Shown in pieces: positions 22,387 through 30,257 of a DNA stretch of 33,177 nt; positions within the stretch are counted from its first letter, which is position 1, and each line of letters opens with the position of its first letter. The translations under genes and the position numbers were made by a program. The notes under the pieces are model-generated. The model worked only from the letters and a program-made list of their open reading frames with translations. It searched no databases and was not told the origin of the DNA. Source of the DNA: an uncultured Lachnospiraceae bacterium (GTDB taxonomy: Bacteria; Bacillota; Clostridia; Lachnospirales; Lachnospiraceae); contig CASCGD010000026.1 of NCBI GenBank assembly GCA_949132985.1, forward strand, positions 1 through 33,177, written 5' to 3'.

Positions 22387-24519
22387 TTATTTGTAAACCA
22401 GCCCAAGCATCGTGATATCATCAAACTGCTCTGCCGTACTGACAAACGCGTCGATATCCGCGCGTATACAGGATAACATCTGCGGCAGAGGCAGCTTTCC
22501 GTTTTTCGCAAGACTTTCCAGCAGGCGCTCCTCTCCAAACAGCTCGTTTTTATCATTTTGCGCCTCCGTCACGCCATCCGTGTAAAGAAAAATACGGGAA
22601 CCGTGCGTAAGCTGCAAATATTCGCTGGTGTACGGTATGCCCTCCAAACCCGCGAGCACAAAGCCGGGCTGGGCCTCAATCCATTCATAGCCGTCTTCGT
22701 ACATGACAAGCTGCGGATTGTGGCCGGCGTTGACAAATTCCAGCGCGCCCGTACTGATGGTGAGCAGCCCCATCCACGACGTGACAAACATTCCCTCGTC
22801 ATTTCCCTCACACAGCTGCGTGTTTACCCTGGAAAACAGCTCGCCCAGCGACGAACAATGATTCTGCGCATGGTTTTTGATCAGTGTTTTTGCAATGACC
22901 ATAAACAGCGCCGCCGGCACGCCCTTGCTCGAAACGTCCGCGATCACGATCGCGAGATGGTCGTCATCCACAAGGAAAAAATCATAAAAATCACCGCCGA
23001 CCTCCTTCGCCGGATCCATCTTGGCAAAAATATCAAACTCATCGCGTTCCGGAAATGCCGGAAAGATTTTCGGCAGCATATCCGCCTGTATTTTTGTGGC
23101 GACGTTCAGTTCGGCGCCGATGCGCTCCTTTTCCGCTGTGATCTCCGTGATATTTTGAATGTACTGCTTCATTTTCTGTGTCATGCCAAGAAACGCCGAC
23201 GCGAGCACCGCCGTCTCGTCGCGGTTCTCATACTCCCACGCAAAATCAAGGTTATCCCCGTCTATGAGGCTGACGCGGTCCGTCAGCATCCGAATCGGCT
23301 TTACGATATGCGCTGCGAGCACGATGGATACGCCAAGCACCAGCGCGCAGAAAAACAACAGCAGCAGCACAATCGTCAGGAGAGACACCCGGATCGTGTG
23401 CTGCATATCCTTCTCCGTCTGTTTTGCCTGAATCTGGAGCTGATCCCGCAGCTCCAATGTCGGGGCCGTCACTTCCTCCTCCTTTAATACAGTTAAAAAC
23501 GCCCAGCCGACCTTATCCATCGGCGCGCCTGCGATATAGCAATACTCCCCGTCAAGCTCCATCTTCGCGATACTGCTTCCTCCGAAGAGCGCCGTATGTA
23601 CGAGCGATCTGAGCTGCCAGTTTTCGCTCTCGCGCAGATCCGTCTGATTTTCCACATCCACCATCAGCTCTCCGCTCTCCCTGGGCGAAAAAATGACCTG
23701 CCCGTTCTGGTTGACAATACAGGCATACCCTTCTCTGCCAAGCTTTATATCCGTGACCAGCCGCTCGATATCCTCCAGATACATGCCCGCGCCCGCAACG
23801 CCCATGAACGTATCGTCCACATAGATCGGCACGCCGCACATAATGCCGATGCCCTCCGTGTGTGCATCCCGGACCACCGGCGTAAAATATGGCGCCTGCG
23901 TCTCCTTCGCGCCTGCATACCACGGACGCTCATCCGCCTCATAGGGCAGGACGCTTCCGTCTTCCGCAAACTTGGAGCCGGCGATATAATCCGCCTGGAT
24001 CATCAGGCCGGATTCCATCGCCACATAGTCAGACGCTATATTTTCAAAATGGTTGTTGATCTCGTAGAGCGTGTCGGAAAGATTTCCGAGCAGCCCGATC
24101 TCTTTTTGTATTCCGGGCGCGTCAAGGTTTTTCACCTTTTTGGAATGCAAAAGCTGCACGCTCAGGCTGCCGTCGTCTGCCGCGTCCGGCTCCTCCACCA
24201 TGCGCGCGCCGTAGACTTTTGGATTCTCATAGAGCTTTTTCGCCTGATCCGCGAGTATCTTCACCTGCTCCTCCAGCGACTCAAACTTTGTGTTTGCCAG
24301 CGCGGCATTTCCCCTTGCCAGTTCTGTCATCCGTATGCGTATCTGGCTTGTCATGGACGCCGCGGACATCTCCCCGGCCGTCTCGGTAAACATGTCGTTC
24401 GACTGCATGACATCGCCGTGCAGCACATTCATCTGAACAATCACCACGATACCGACCGTCGCCGCCACCAAAAGCACCAGGCCGATACAGGTCAGACTGA
24501 TTTTTTTCCTCAGGTTCAT
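22387..24519 (-). CDS. Membrane dCache-HAMP-SpoIIE (PP2C-type) protein phosphatase
   Basis: This is a 710-residue protein. Membrane helix 1 lies at about 8-30. A dCache-like extracytoplasmic sensor region spans 32-372 (with GREGYACIVNQNGQVIFSP near its end). Helix 2 is at ~378-403, a HAMP domain at ~404-457, and a SpoIIE/RsbU-type phosphatase domain at ~470-710. Phosphatase motifs are visible: GGDFYDFF (508-515), ADVSSKG (527-533), NAGHNP (597-602), YTDGVTEA (646-653) and DDITML at the end, so it looks active. Such enzymes dephosphorylate anti-sigma antagonists (SpoIIAA/RsbV type). The ATG overlaps the GNAT-like gene's stop (ATGA), with GAGGAGGAAGGG upstream. No STAS-domain antagonist is visible in the window; the neighbouring MATE fusion carries the matching ATPase-type domain. 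Confidence 0.95.
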   Translation of the reverse strand: MNLRKKISLTCIGLVLLVAATVGIVVIVQMNVLHGDVMQSNDMFTETAGEMSAASMTSQIRIRMTELARGNAALANTKFESLEEQVKILADQAKKLYENPKVYGARMVEEPDAADDGSLSVQLLHSKKVKNLDAPGIQKEIGLLGNLSDTLYEINNHFENIASDYVAMESGLMIQADYIAGSKFAEDGSVLPYEADERPWYAGAKETQAPYFTPVVRDAHTEGIGIMCGVPIYVDDTFMGVAGAGMYLEDIERLVTDIKLGREGYACIVNQNGQVIFSPRESGELMVDVENQTDLRESENWQLRSLVHTALFGGSSIAKMELDGEYCYIAGAPMDKVGWAFLTVLKEEEVTAPTLELRDQLQIQAKQTEKDMQHTIRVSLLTIVLLLLFFCALVLGVSIVLAAHIVKPIRMLTDRVSLIDGDNLDFAWEYENRDETAVLASAFLGMTQKMKQYIQNITEITAEKERIGAELNVATKIQADMLPKIFPAFPERDEFDIFAKMDPAKEVGGDFYDFFLVDDDHLAIVIADVSSKGVPAALFMVIAKTLIKNHAQNHCSSLGELFSRVNTQLCEGNDEGMFVTSWMGLLTISTGALEFVNAGHNPQLVMYEDGYEWIEAQPGFVLAGLEGIPYTSEYLQLTHGSRIFLYTDGVTEAQNDKNELFGEERLLESLAKNGKLPLPQMLSCIRADIDAFVSTAEQFDDITMLGLVYK

Positions 24520-25577
24520 AAACCCTTCCTCCTCGTATAAAACCGCTTGATCTCATCACGCATCAGGCAAAACTCCCCGGTCAGCGCGTAATCCTCCAAA
24601 TACAGCTCCAGGCCGCCGCACCACTGCATATAGATCCACTCCCGGTCTGAACACGCCGCCTGGACGCCGGTAAAGAAAAAACCGATCTCCCGCAGCCGCT
24701 CATAGGCGGTGATGGCGTAGCCGTCACACACCGGCAGTTTCATCTGACACGTCCAGCCGTCCTGGCTGCGGTCCGCCAGAGCTGCCTGCACCTGTTCGAT
24801 CACGTCCGCGCCGCAGCGCTCCAGCCGGATGAACACCATGCGCTGCAGCTCATCCGCCGAAACAAAAAGCTGTGCGGAAGACGGCGGCAACGGCGCGCTC
24901 TCATGGCAGAGCTCATAGCTCATACCGAGCCTCTCGTAACAGTCCGACACAACCCTGCCAAGCTCTTTTGGCACATAAAGGGTGCCTGCCTCGCGCTTTT
25001 CCACCGGCAGGATCATAATCCCCTCGGAATACTTCGGACATCTGCCCCTCTCATAGCTGTTTTGCATCCGCTCCGTCAAAAATCTGCCGAGCCGAAAGCC
25101 GGTCGCACGCATTCCCTGCGCCCCGCACACCCTCTGCGTAATCGTGTGGAACGTAACCGCATGCACAAACAACGCCAACGGGCGCATCGCCTTCGCGAGC
25201 GGAAACGTATATTCGACAAGCGCGGCGGAAAGTCCGAACCCCCGGTATCTGACTCTTAAAATCTGCGACGCGGGCTCTATATAATCATCCCCGTGCTCAC
25301 AGAAGAGCGTAAAGATCTCCATTCCGGCGATCTCTCCCTTCGCCTCCGCCACAAAAAACACATAATGCCTGCCAAGCGCCTTTTCGCGCAGCCTGGCCGG
25401 GTCGTAAAAATCCTGCTTGAAATAGCTGTCGGCATACTCGTCCCGTATACACGCGATCATGCCCTGTTCATCCCCGCACGCAAACGGACGCATCCGAAAC
25501 CGCACGCGCGCACCGGTCCTTTGATTTTCCAGCTCCCGCTCAAGCGGTGGAAATTGGACGTCTTCCTTTTGTAACAT
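24516..25577 (-). CDS. GNAT-like protein with unknown C-terminal domain
   Basis: This 353-residue soluble protein has an N-terminal half (about 25-190) that looks like a GNAT acetyltransferase: FRMRPFACGDEQGMIACIRD, strand YVFFVAEAKGEIAGMEIFTL, and RYRGFGLSAALVEYTF, which fits the acetyl-CoA binding motif RxxGxG. The C-terminal half (190-353) is unfamiliar, with a beta-strand pattern and IGFFFTGVQA near the end, possibly a second, degenerate GNAT fold. The ATG at 25577 is preceded by an AGGA-type site. It sits between the MATE-ATPase fusion and the phosphatase, overlapping the latter, so the three are co-expressed. Its substrate is unknown. Confidence 0.82.
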   Translation of the reverse strand: MLQKEDVQFPPLERELENQRTGARVRFRMRPFACGDEQGMIACIRDEYADSYFKQDFYDPARLREKALGRHYVFFVAEAKGEIAGMEIFTLFCEHGDDYIEPASQILRVRYRGFGLSAALVEYTFPLAKAMRPLALFVHAVTFHTITQRVCGAQGMRATGFRLGRFLTERMQNSYERGRCPKYSEGIMILPVEKREAGTLYVPKELGRVVSDCYERLGMSYELCHESAPLPPSSAQLFVSADELQRMVFIRLERCGADVIEQVQAALADRSQDGWTCQMKLPVCDGYAITAYERLREIGFFFTGVQAACSDREWIYMQWCGGLELYLEDYALTGEFCLMRDEIKRFYTRRKGL

Positions 25578-25596
25578 CTTCCTGTCCCTTTATCCC

Positions 25597-27366
25597 TTAT
25601 AAAATCACAACCAGATTATTCACGCCGAGCGTCCTTCGGAAGGTCACGGATTTCGCCGCCTCCGTGATCATCCGTATACCGAGCGATTCGTCCATCAAAA
25701 GCTCCTCCCCGCTCATCCTCACCGTGCGCCTGCGGTAATCCGCAATCGGGTCAAACAGTTTTCCCCCGCAGCGGATGCGAAGCAAAACCTCCTCATTGCT
25801 CAAAAAAATGCGCACATCGGAAAACATTTTCTCATTTCCCTCAAAGCAGTGCTCGTTCACGAGCACAAGCATTTCCTCAATCGCCAGCGGAAGCATCATG
25901 GACACCTGATCATCCAGCCCCTGCTGCGCGCAGAACTCGGCCATGCGCGCAGATGCCGTCATCGCGCCGTCGACGCTGCCCGGAACGGAAAATGAAATGT
26001 AGCAATCTTTCTCCCGCCGCCGCTCCAAAAGCAGCATTCCCTCCAGCTGCGGATGCCTTTTGCATATGCCTGCGGCGAGCAGCACATTCAGCGCAAGCGT
26101 CGCCAGCTCTCCGAGCGCAAACGCCGCGAGCAGGATTTGCCGCGCCCCGGCCATGGCAAAAAGCTTTGCAAATAAAGCCACAAAGCCGAAGGAACGGCAG
26201 AAAGTAAGCAGGGAGGCAAACGCGCTCCTGCGAATCGTCATGTAATAAAAAATATAGCAGTTGGCGATCGTCGCCGGTATGAGGCTTAACATCACCCAGC
26301 AGATTGCCGCCGCAGTTCCTTTCACCATATACGCACCGCGCATGCCAAAGGCATATGCCAGCGGCACGCTGCCCGCGAGCGAGAGCACAAACACACCGCT
26401 CATCAGAAACAGCGAATAACGCACCGCACTTTTCATGAGCATGCGCAGGCTCACATCGTCCCGCTCCCCGAAAAAAACGCCGGCCAGCGGTGAGATCGCC
26501 TGACCCGCACCCGCAACAAATGCGCTCGCGAAATTGAGCGCTGCGCACGCCGCGGCAAACATGCTCACACCGTCCTGCCCCAGCGCAGCCAGCACAAGAG
26601 CGTTCAAAAAAATCGTGCGCAGCATATTGCACAGGTTATTGAGCGCCGCCGCTCCTCCCGCATAAAAAATCTGAAGCAATTCACTCCACGGATGCCGCAC
26701 GCGCCCGAGTCGAAGCTGGTGCCCTTTTCCGAAAAAAAGCACGGCCAGCCCGCCCGCAGATGCCAGTGCCGTACTCAGCGCCACCGCAGCTCCCACGCCC
26801 GCAAGGCCAAACCCCGCGCGGTGAAAGCCCACAACAAACAGGACGTCAAGCACGCCCATGGCGCCGAATATCAGCATCGAATACTGCCCGCGCCCATCCA
26901 CGCGCAGGAAATTAAACGGATAGTACATAAACGAAGTAAACATTCCCGTCGCAAGCATCACGCGCCCGTAATCCGCCGCTGCCGCATACAGCTCATCCGT
27001 GACCCCGAGCAGGCTTAAAAGCGGGCGGAAAAAAAGCATCCCTGTCACCGAAAAAAGCAGCGGTATGACAACCACGGCGATCAGCGAAAGCGTCACATAC
27101 GCCCCCACCGCCTCATCATCCTCCCGTCCCATCGCAACCGATGTACACGTGGAACCGCCGATACAGATCAGACAGCCGAACATTGCAAACAGGAATGTAA
27201 CCGGATTGATCAGATTCACCGCCGCAAGCGCGGCCTTCTCATAGAGATTGCCGGTAATCAGCGTGTTGATAAAAGTGATCGCCGTCGATCCCAAAATCGA
27301 AATGACAGTCGGAACAAAATACTTCCGCAGCGTATTTTTCACAAAGTAATCGTTATTTTCAAGCAA
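25597..27366 (-). CDS. MATE-family transporter fused to RsbW/SpoIIAB-like ATPase domain
   Basis: This is a 589-residue protein. About 12 membrane helices fill the first ~440 residues in the MATE pattern: FVPTVISILGSTAITFINTL at the N-terminus, then AALAAVNLINPVTFLFAMFG and later GVSMFAAACAALNFASAFVAG. Residues ~460-589 are a cytoplasmic GHKL domain of the anti-sigma type: IEEMLVLVNEHCFEG (N-box), FDPIADYRRR, and ESLGIRMITEAAKSVTFRR. The G1 position reads RCGGKLFDP rather than the usual DDG..FDP, so ATP or kinase function may be lost. I chose TTG at 27366 because AGGAAGG lies 8 bases before it; a GTG at 27396 has a weak site. It leads the operon with the GNAT-like and SpoIIE genes. Likely a signalling-coupled transporter or a transporter fold reused as a receptor. 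Confidence 0.9.
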   Translation of the reverse strand: MLENNDYFVKNTLRKYFVPTVISILGSTAITFINTLITGNLYEKAALAAVNLINPVTFLFAMFGCLICIGGSTCTSVAMGREDDEAVGAYVTLSLIAVVVIPLLFSVTGMLFFRPLLSLLGVTDELYAAAADYGRVMLATGMFTSFMYYPFNFLRVDGRGQYSMLIFGAMGVLDVLFVVGFHRAGFGLAGVGAAVALSTALASAGGLAVLFFGKGHQLRLGRVRHPWSELLQIFYAGGAAALNNLCNMLRTIFLNALVLAALGQDGVSMFAAACAALNFASAFVAGAGQAISPLAGVFFGERDDVSLRMLMKSAVRYSLFLMSGVFVLSLAGSVPLAYAFGMRGAYMVKGTAAAICWVMLSLIPATIANCYIFYYMTIRRSAFASLLTFCRSFGFVALFAKLFAMAGARQILLAAFALGELATLALNVLLAAGICKRHPQLEGMLLLERRREKDCYISFSVPGSVDGAMTASARMAEFCAQQGLDDQVSMMLPLAIEEMLVLVNEHCFEGNEKMFSDVRIFLSNEEVLLRIRCGGKLFDPIADYRRRTVRMSGEELLMDESLGIRMITEAAKSVTFRRTLGVNNLVVIL

Positions 27367-27448
27367 CGTCCTACCTTCCTTTTCTTTTGTATCCACAGCC
27401 GCCCGTACAAAAATTTTCCGAACTTAAAAATTTGCATAATTCACTGAA

Positions 27449-27478
27449 ATTGTATGATATTCCCAAATTGAATAGCAA
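27449..27478 (-). promoter_or_regulatory. Possible promoter of the MATE-GNAT-SpoIIE operon
   Basis: On the minus strand TTGCTA (27478-27473) and TACAAT (27454-27449) are 18 bases apart, about 80 bases upstream of the chosen start. The AT-rich region allows other choices, so this is tentative. Confidence 0.35.
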
Positions 27479-27487
27479 GAAGATTTT

Positions 27488-27540
27488 CCCACTTTGCAGT
27501 TTTTTTACCTACTTTGCATTTTTTTCCTGCTTTGCAGTTT
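27488..27540. repeat. Three ~20-bp direct repeats in the divergent intergenic region
   Basis: CTTTGCA occurs at 27492-27498, 27512-27518 and 27530-27536, each followed by a T-tract and the first two preceded by CC[CT]A. The spacings of 20 and 18 bp are near two helical turns. The repeats lie between the two divergent promoters, just upstream of the promoter for the LytTR regulator gene. They are candidate binding sites for that regulator, which as a family often uses pairs of direct repeats about two turns apart. Confidence 0.6.
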
Positions 27541-27566
27541 TCGTTTTTCTCCCTGACAATGATATT

Positions 27567-27595
27567 TTGACGTCAGAAAACAGATATGATATAGT
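27567..27595 (+). promoter_or_regulatory. Sigma-A promoter of the LytTR regulator gene
   Basis: TTGACG (27567-27572), 17 bases, then TATAGT (27590-27595). The transcript should begin near 27602, giving a leader of about 100 bases that contains the structured element. Confidence 0.75.
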
Positions 27596-27603
27596 ATGAA
27601 CTT

Positions 27604-27690
27604 AGTGCGGGTAATACCTGAACCTGGCGCATGCGAGCCACCGGCGAAACATGAGGTTCGCGGCCAGGTATCATGCACCTGATAAAAAAG
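27604..27690 (+). ncRNA. Structured leader RNA of unassigned class upstream of the LytTR regulator
   Basis: ACCTGGC (27622-27628) pairs with GCCAGGT (27663-27669), seven perfect pairs. It encloses GCGAGCC (27633-27639) paired with GGTTCGC (27655-27661) around a 15-base loop that contains CGGCGAAAC. An outer GTGC/GCAC pairing (27605-27608 with 27675-27678) and a small GGT/ACC hairpin could close a junction. A purine-rich A6-GGAGGG ribosome site follows at 27685. The fold does not match a riboswitch class I know. It could be a regulatory element or only a stabilising 5' structure. Confidence 0.5.
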
Positions 27691-27703
27691 GAGGGAATGA
27701 CCG

Positions 27704-28423
27704 ATGTATCAGATTGCCATCTGCGATGACGATCCACATGCAGCAGAACAAAATGAAGCTGCGCTTTGCCATATTCTGGAGGCCAGAGGCCTCCGGCGGG
27801 ATGTTGATTATTCCATTCACTGTTTTTCCTCTCCCGCACCGCTGCTGGCACAGATGAAAAAGCACCCGTCCGCTTTTCACCTCCTCCTGCTCGACATCGA
27901 GCTGGAGCATGAAAGCGGACTCTCCCTCGCCGCGCATCTGCGGGAAAGGGGCGCGGACTGCTCCATTGTCTACATCACCGCTCACCGCGAATATGTTTTC
28001 GATTGTTTTGACACCCGCCCGCTTCACTATCTGCTCAAACCGGTAGACCCGGAGAAGCTCTCGGGAGTGATCGAGAGGGACCTGCGGGAGAACTACCATC
28101 CGGAACAGATCAATCTCCCTGTGGATGGCTGCTGGCGGACGGTGGATGCCGGCAGCATCCTCTACGCGGAAGCCACCAGCCATAAATCTGCCGTCTACCT
28201 GCAAGGGGGAGAGGTACTCTATATCAACCAGAATTTTTCCGACCTGATTCCCCGTCTGAGCGGAGAACGGTTCTGCCGCAGCCATTTCAGCATCCTTGTG
28301 AACATGGAACACATCTACCGCCTGAGAGAGGGCACTTTGATACTGGATAACGGCAGGGAGCTTCCTGTCAGCCGTTCCCGGCGCAAAGAGCTCAAGAAGC
28401 GGTATATCGCTTTCATCAAGTAA
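27704..28423 (+). CDS. LytTR-family response regulator
   Basis: This 239-residue protein has a receiver domain (acidic cluster D8-D9-D10, phospho-acceptor Asp64 in LLLLDIELEHESG, Lys112 in YLLKPVD). It continues into a LytTR DNA-binding domain (about 138-237: VDAGSILYAEATSHKSAVYL, FCRSHFSILVNMEHIYRL, ELPVSRSRRKELKKRY). Such AgrA/VirR-type regulators bind direct repeats and often control surface or communication functions. The ATG at 27704 has GGAGGG 8 bases upstream. The nearest kinase is the convergent multi-pass GHKL kinase, whose gene ends only 22 bases away. That kinase is of the class that normally pairs with LytTR regulators, so the two may be partners despite opposite orientation. Confidence 0.95.
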   Translation: MYQIAICDDDPHAAEQNEAALCHILEARGLRRDVDYSIHCFSSPAPLLAQMKKHPSAFHLLLLDIELEHESGLSLAAHLRERGADCSIVYITAHREYVFDCFDTRPLHYLLKPVDPEKLSGVIERDLRENYHPEQINLPVDGCWRTVDAGSILYAEATSHKSAVYLQGGEVLYINQNFSDLIPRLSGERFCRSHFSILVNMEHIYRLREGTLILDNGRELPVSRSRRKELKKRYIAFIK

Positions 28424-28458
28424 AAAAGCCGGTGCGCATCTCCTGTCATTTTTCCGGC
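28422..28458 (-). terminator. Probable intrinsic terminator after the sensor kinase gene
   Basis: On the minus strand GCCGG (28458-28454) and CCGGC (28432-28428) can pair, followed directly by TTTTTT (28427-28422). The loop is long (21 bases) and the stem short, so strength is uncertain. It overlaps the kinase stop and would end the pot-kinase operon before the convergent regulator gene. Confidence 0.45.
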
Positions 28459-30251
28459 ATCTGCAACGCTGTGGAGGCACAAAACAGCCCGTCCGGGAAT
28501 TCCAGCAGCAGCTCGCTCTGATACTTCCGCGCCACGGCCTGTACTGCCCGCAGTCCATAACCGTGAACGGTCCGGTTCTCTTTTGTCGTGCGGCACAGGC
28601 CGGTTTCCTCATCGTATTTCACCGGGGCAAACCGGGAATTTTCCACACCGATGTACAAATGCGCCTTCCGCACGTGTATGCTGACCCTCAGCCATTTCTC
28701 TGCCCCCTCCGGAGCCAGCGCATTGGCGTCCAGGGCATTCTGCAGAAAATTCATCAGAATGCTGCAAAGCTCCATATCCGGAAACGGCAGCTTCTGCCGC
28801 GCACTCACCTCATGCTCCACCCTTATCCCCTGCTTCTTCGCACGGGCCAGCATGACAGTCAGAACCGCGTTGACGGCCGGATGCGCGACATATGCGATGG
28901 CAGGAATCGCCTCCACGTCAGCCAGCAGGTCCTCCAGATAGTTTCCCAGCCTGTCCCATGCTCCGTCCTGGCACAGCTTTTGCAGGACCGTATAATGATT
29001 CACGGCTTCATGCCGCATCCTGCGGAGAGACTCTTCACTCTCCCGTACCACCGCAAGCTGTTCCTGCGCGATACTTTCCCGCGCGGACAGCGCCTGCACC
29101 TGGGCCTTTTGTGCCGCCATAGACCGAAGCTGGTACAGCACGCTGACAAGAAAGCACAAAAGGAGCAGAAACGTGCTCCACCAGTACAGCGGAAAATCCG
29201 GGAGGTGTGCCAGAATCTGGTCCATGAGAAACCACATATACGAATGCAGTCCGCCTCCGCACAGCCAGGACAAAAGACACGCCGCCCCGACCCCGGCAGC
29301 AGATAACGCAAGCCCCGGCAGAAACAGGCAAAACATCTGATTTTCATCCCGGTATTCCAATATGGCACAGACTACAAGCGCTGCCACGGTAACATAAAAC
29401 ACCTCCCCCACCCGGGAACCGATCATGGAAAAAGCAGGAACCACCGTCTGGAATCCCGCGACCACAAAATAGACCAGTGCAGGGAGAACAGCAAACGGCA
29501 GGAAAAGCTTCCTGCATTTTTTCATATGCAGCAGCAAAAAGATCGGAGGAAGCGCATACAATACCGCACCGGACAGGCGAAGAGACATTCCGTAGAGTGC
29601 AGGGGGAATCATATACCCGTTCCGGTTTTGGGCGTGGAAATAGAGCATCTGGCTTAGGGCGGTAAACCCAAGCAGCAGGACCCGCCAGGCGCGGTTTGAC
29701 TCTGTCAGGCCATAGAAAAACAGCCCGATGGCAAGCAGCGCTACCATACCAAAGGCTGCGGCCGGAAGTGCATTTTTCGCAGCAATGACGCTGGTGTTTT
29801 CATCTATGACGCCGCCGTCCGTGAGGCACAGAACCGGCAGCGGCTCTCCCGCAGCCTTTGTCATCTCCAAAGTAACCGTTTTTCCGGCACAGTCCCCGGG
29901 CAGCATAAAGAAAATGCGGCCCAGCATCTCCTGATCCCCGGCCTCCAGACGTCCCAGACGCTCCCCATCCAAAAACACCTCCGCCCCGCCAATATTCGTG
30001 TTGACCGCCAGCATCGGGCGCCACCTGCTTTCCCATTCCGGAAGCACCACCGTTAGTGTAAGCGGGCCTTCGTAAGCCCAGCTCTCATCAATCGTCATCA
30101 CACTGCCGTTGACGCATGACTCCAGCCACAGCTCCGTTTTGCGGGGAACCGTCTCCGTTGCCAGAATCGCCGTCAGCACAACGGCACAGACAAGAAATGC
30201 TGCTCCTGCCAGCCATCCGGGCATTGCTCCTTTCCGTTTCAAAAGCATCAT
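28446..30251 (-). CDS. Multi-pass GHKL sensor histidine kinase
   Basis: This is a 601-residue protein. Membrane helix 1 lies at about 13-33. An extracytoplasmic beta domain spans ~35-155 (VFLDGERLGRLEAGDQEMLG, jelly-roll-like). Seven or so helices follow (about 160-375), then a coiled coil and a SpoOB-type H-box with RRMRHEAVNHY (His at about 414). The ATPase domain has N-box NFLQNALDA (501-509), a degenerate G1 (VENSRF) and HGYGL (563-567). The layout resembles 7TMR-type sensors coupled to LytTR regulators. The ATG at 30251 has GGAGG overlapping the stop of the transporter gene, so it belongs to the polyamine transporter operon. Its likely response regulator is the convergent LytTR gene. Confidence 0.93.
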   Translation of the reverse strand: MMLLKRKGAMPGWLAGAAFLVCAVVLTAILATETVPRKTELWLESCVNGSVMTIDESWAYEGPLTLTVVLPEWESRWRPMLAVNTNIGGAEVFLDGERLGRLEAGDQEMLGRIFFMLPGDCAGKTVTLEMTKAAGEPLPVLCLTDGGVIDENTSVIAAKNALPAAAFGMVALLAIGLFFYGLTESNRAWRVLLLGFTALSQMLYFHAQNRNGYMIPPALYGMSLRLSGAVLYALPPIFLLLHMKKCRKLFLPFAVLPALVYFVVAGFQTVVPAFSMIGSRVGEVFYVTVAALVVCAILEYRDENQMFCLFLPGLALSAAGVGAACLLSWLCGGGLHSYMWFLMDQILAHLPDFPLYWWSTFLLLLCFLVSVLYQLRSMAAQKAQVQALSARESIAQEQLAVVRESEESLRRMRHEAVNHYTVLQKLCQDGAWDRLGNYLEDLLADVEAIPAIAYVAHPAVNAVLTVMLARAKKQGIRVEHEVSARQKLPFPDMELCSILMNFLQNALDANALAPEGAEKWLRVSIHVRKAHLYIGVENSRFAPVKYDEETGLCRTTKENRTVHGYGLRAVQAVARKYQSELLLEFPDGLFCASTALQMPEK

Positions 30252-30257
30252 ATTCCC

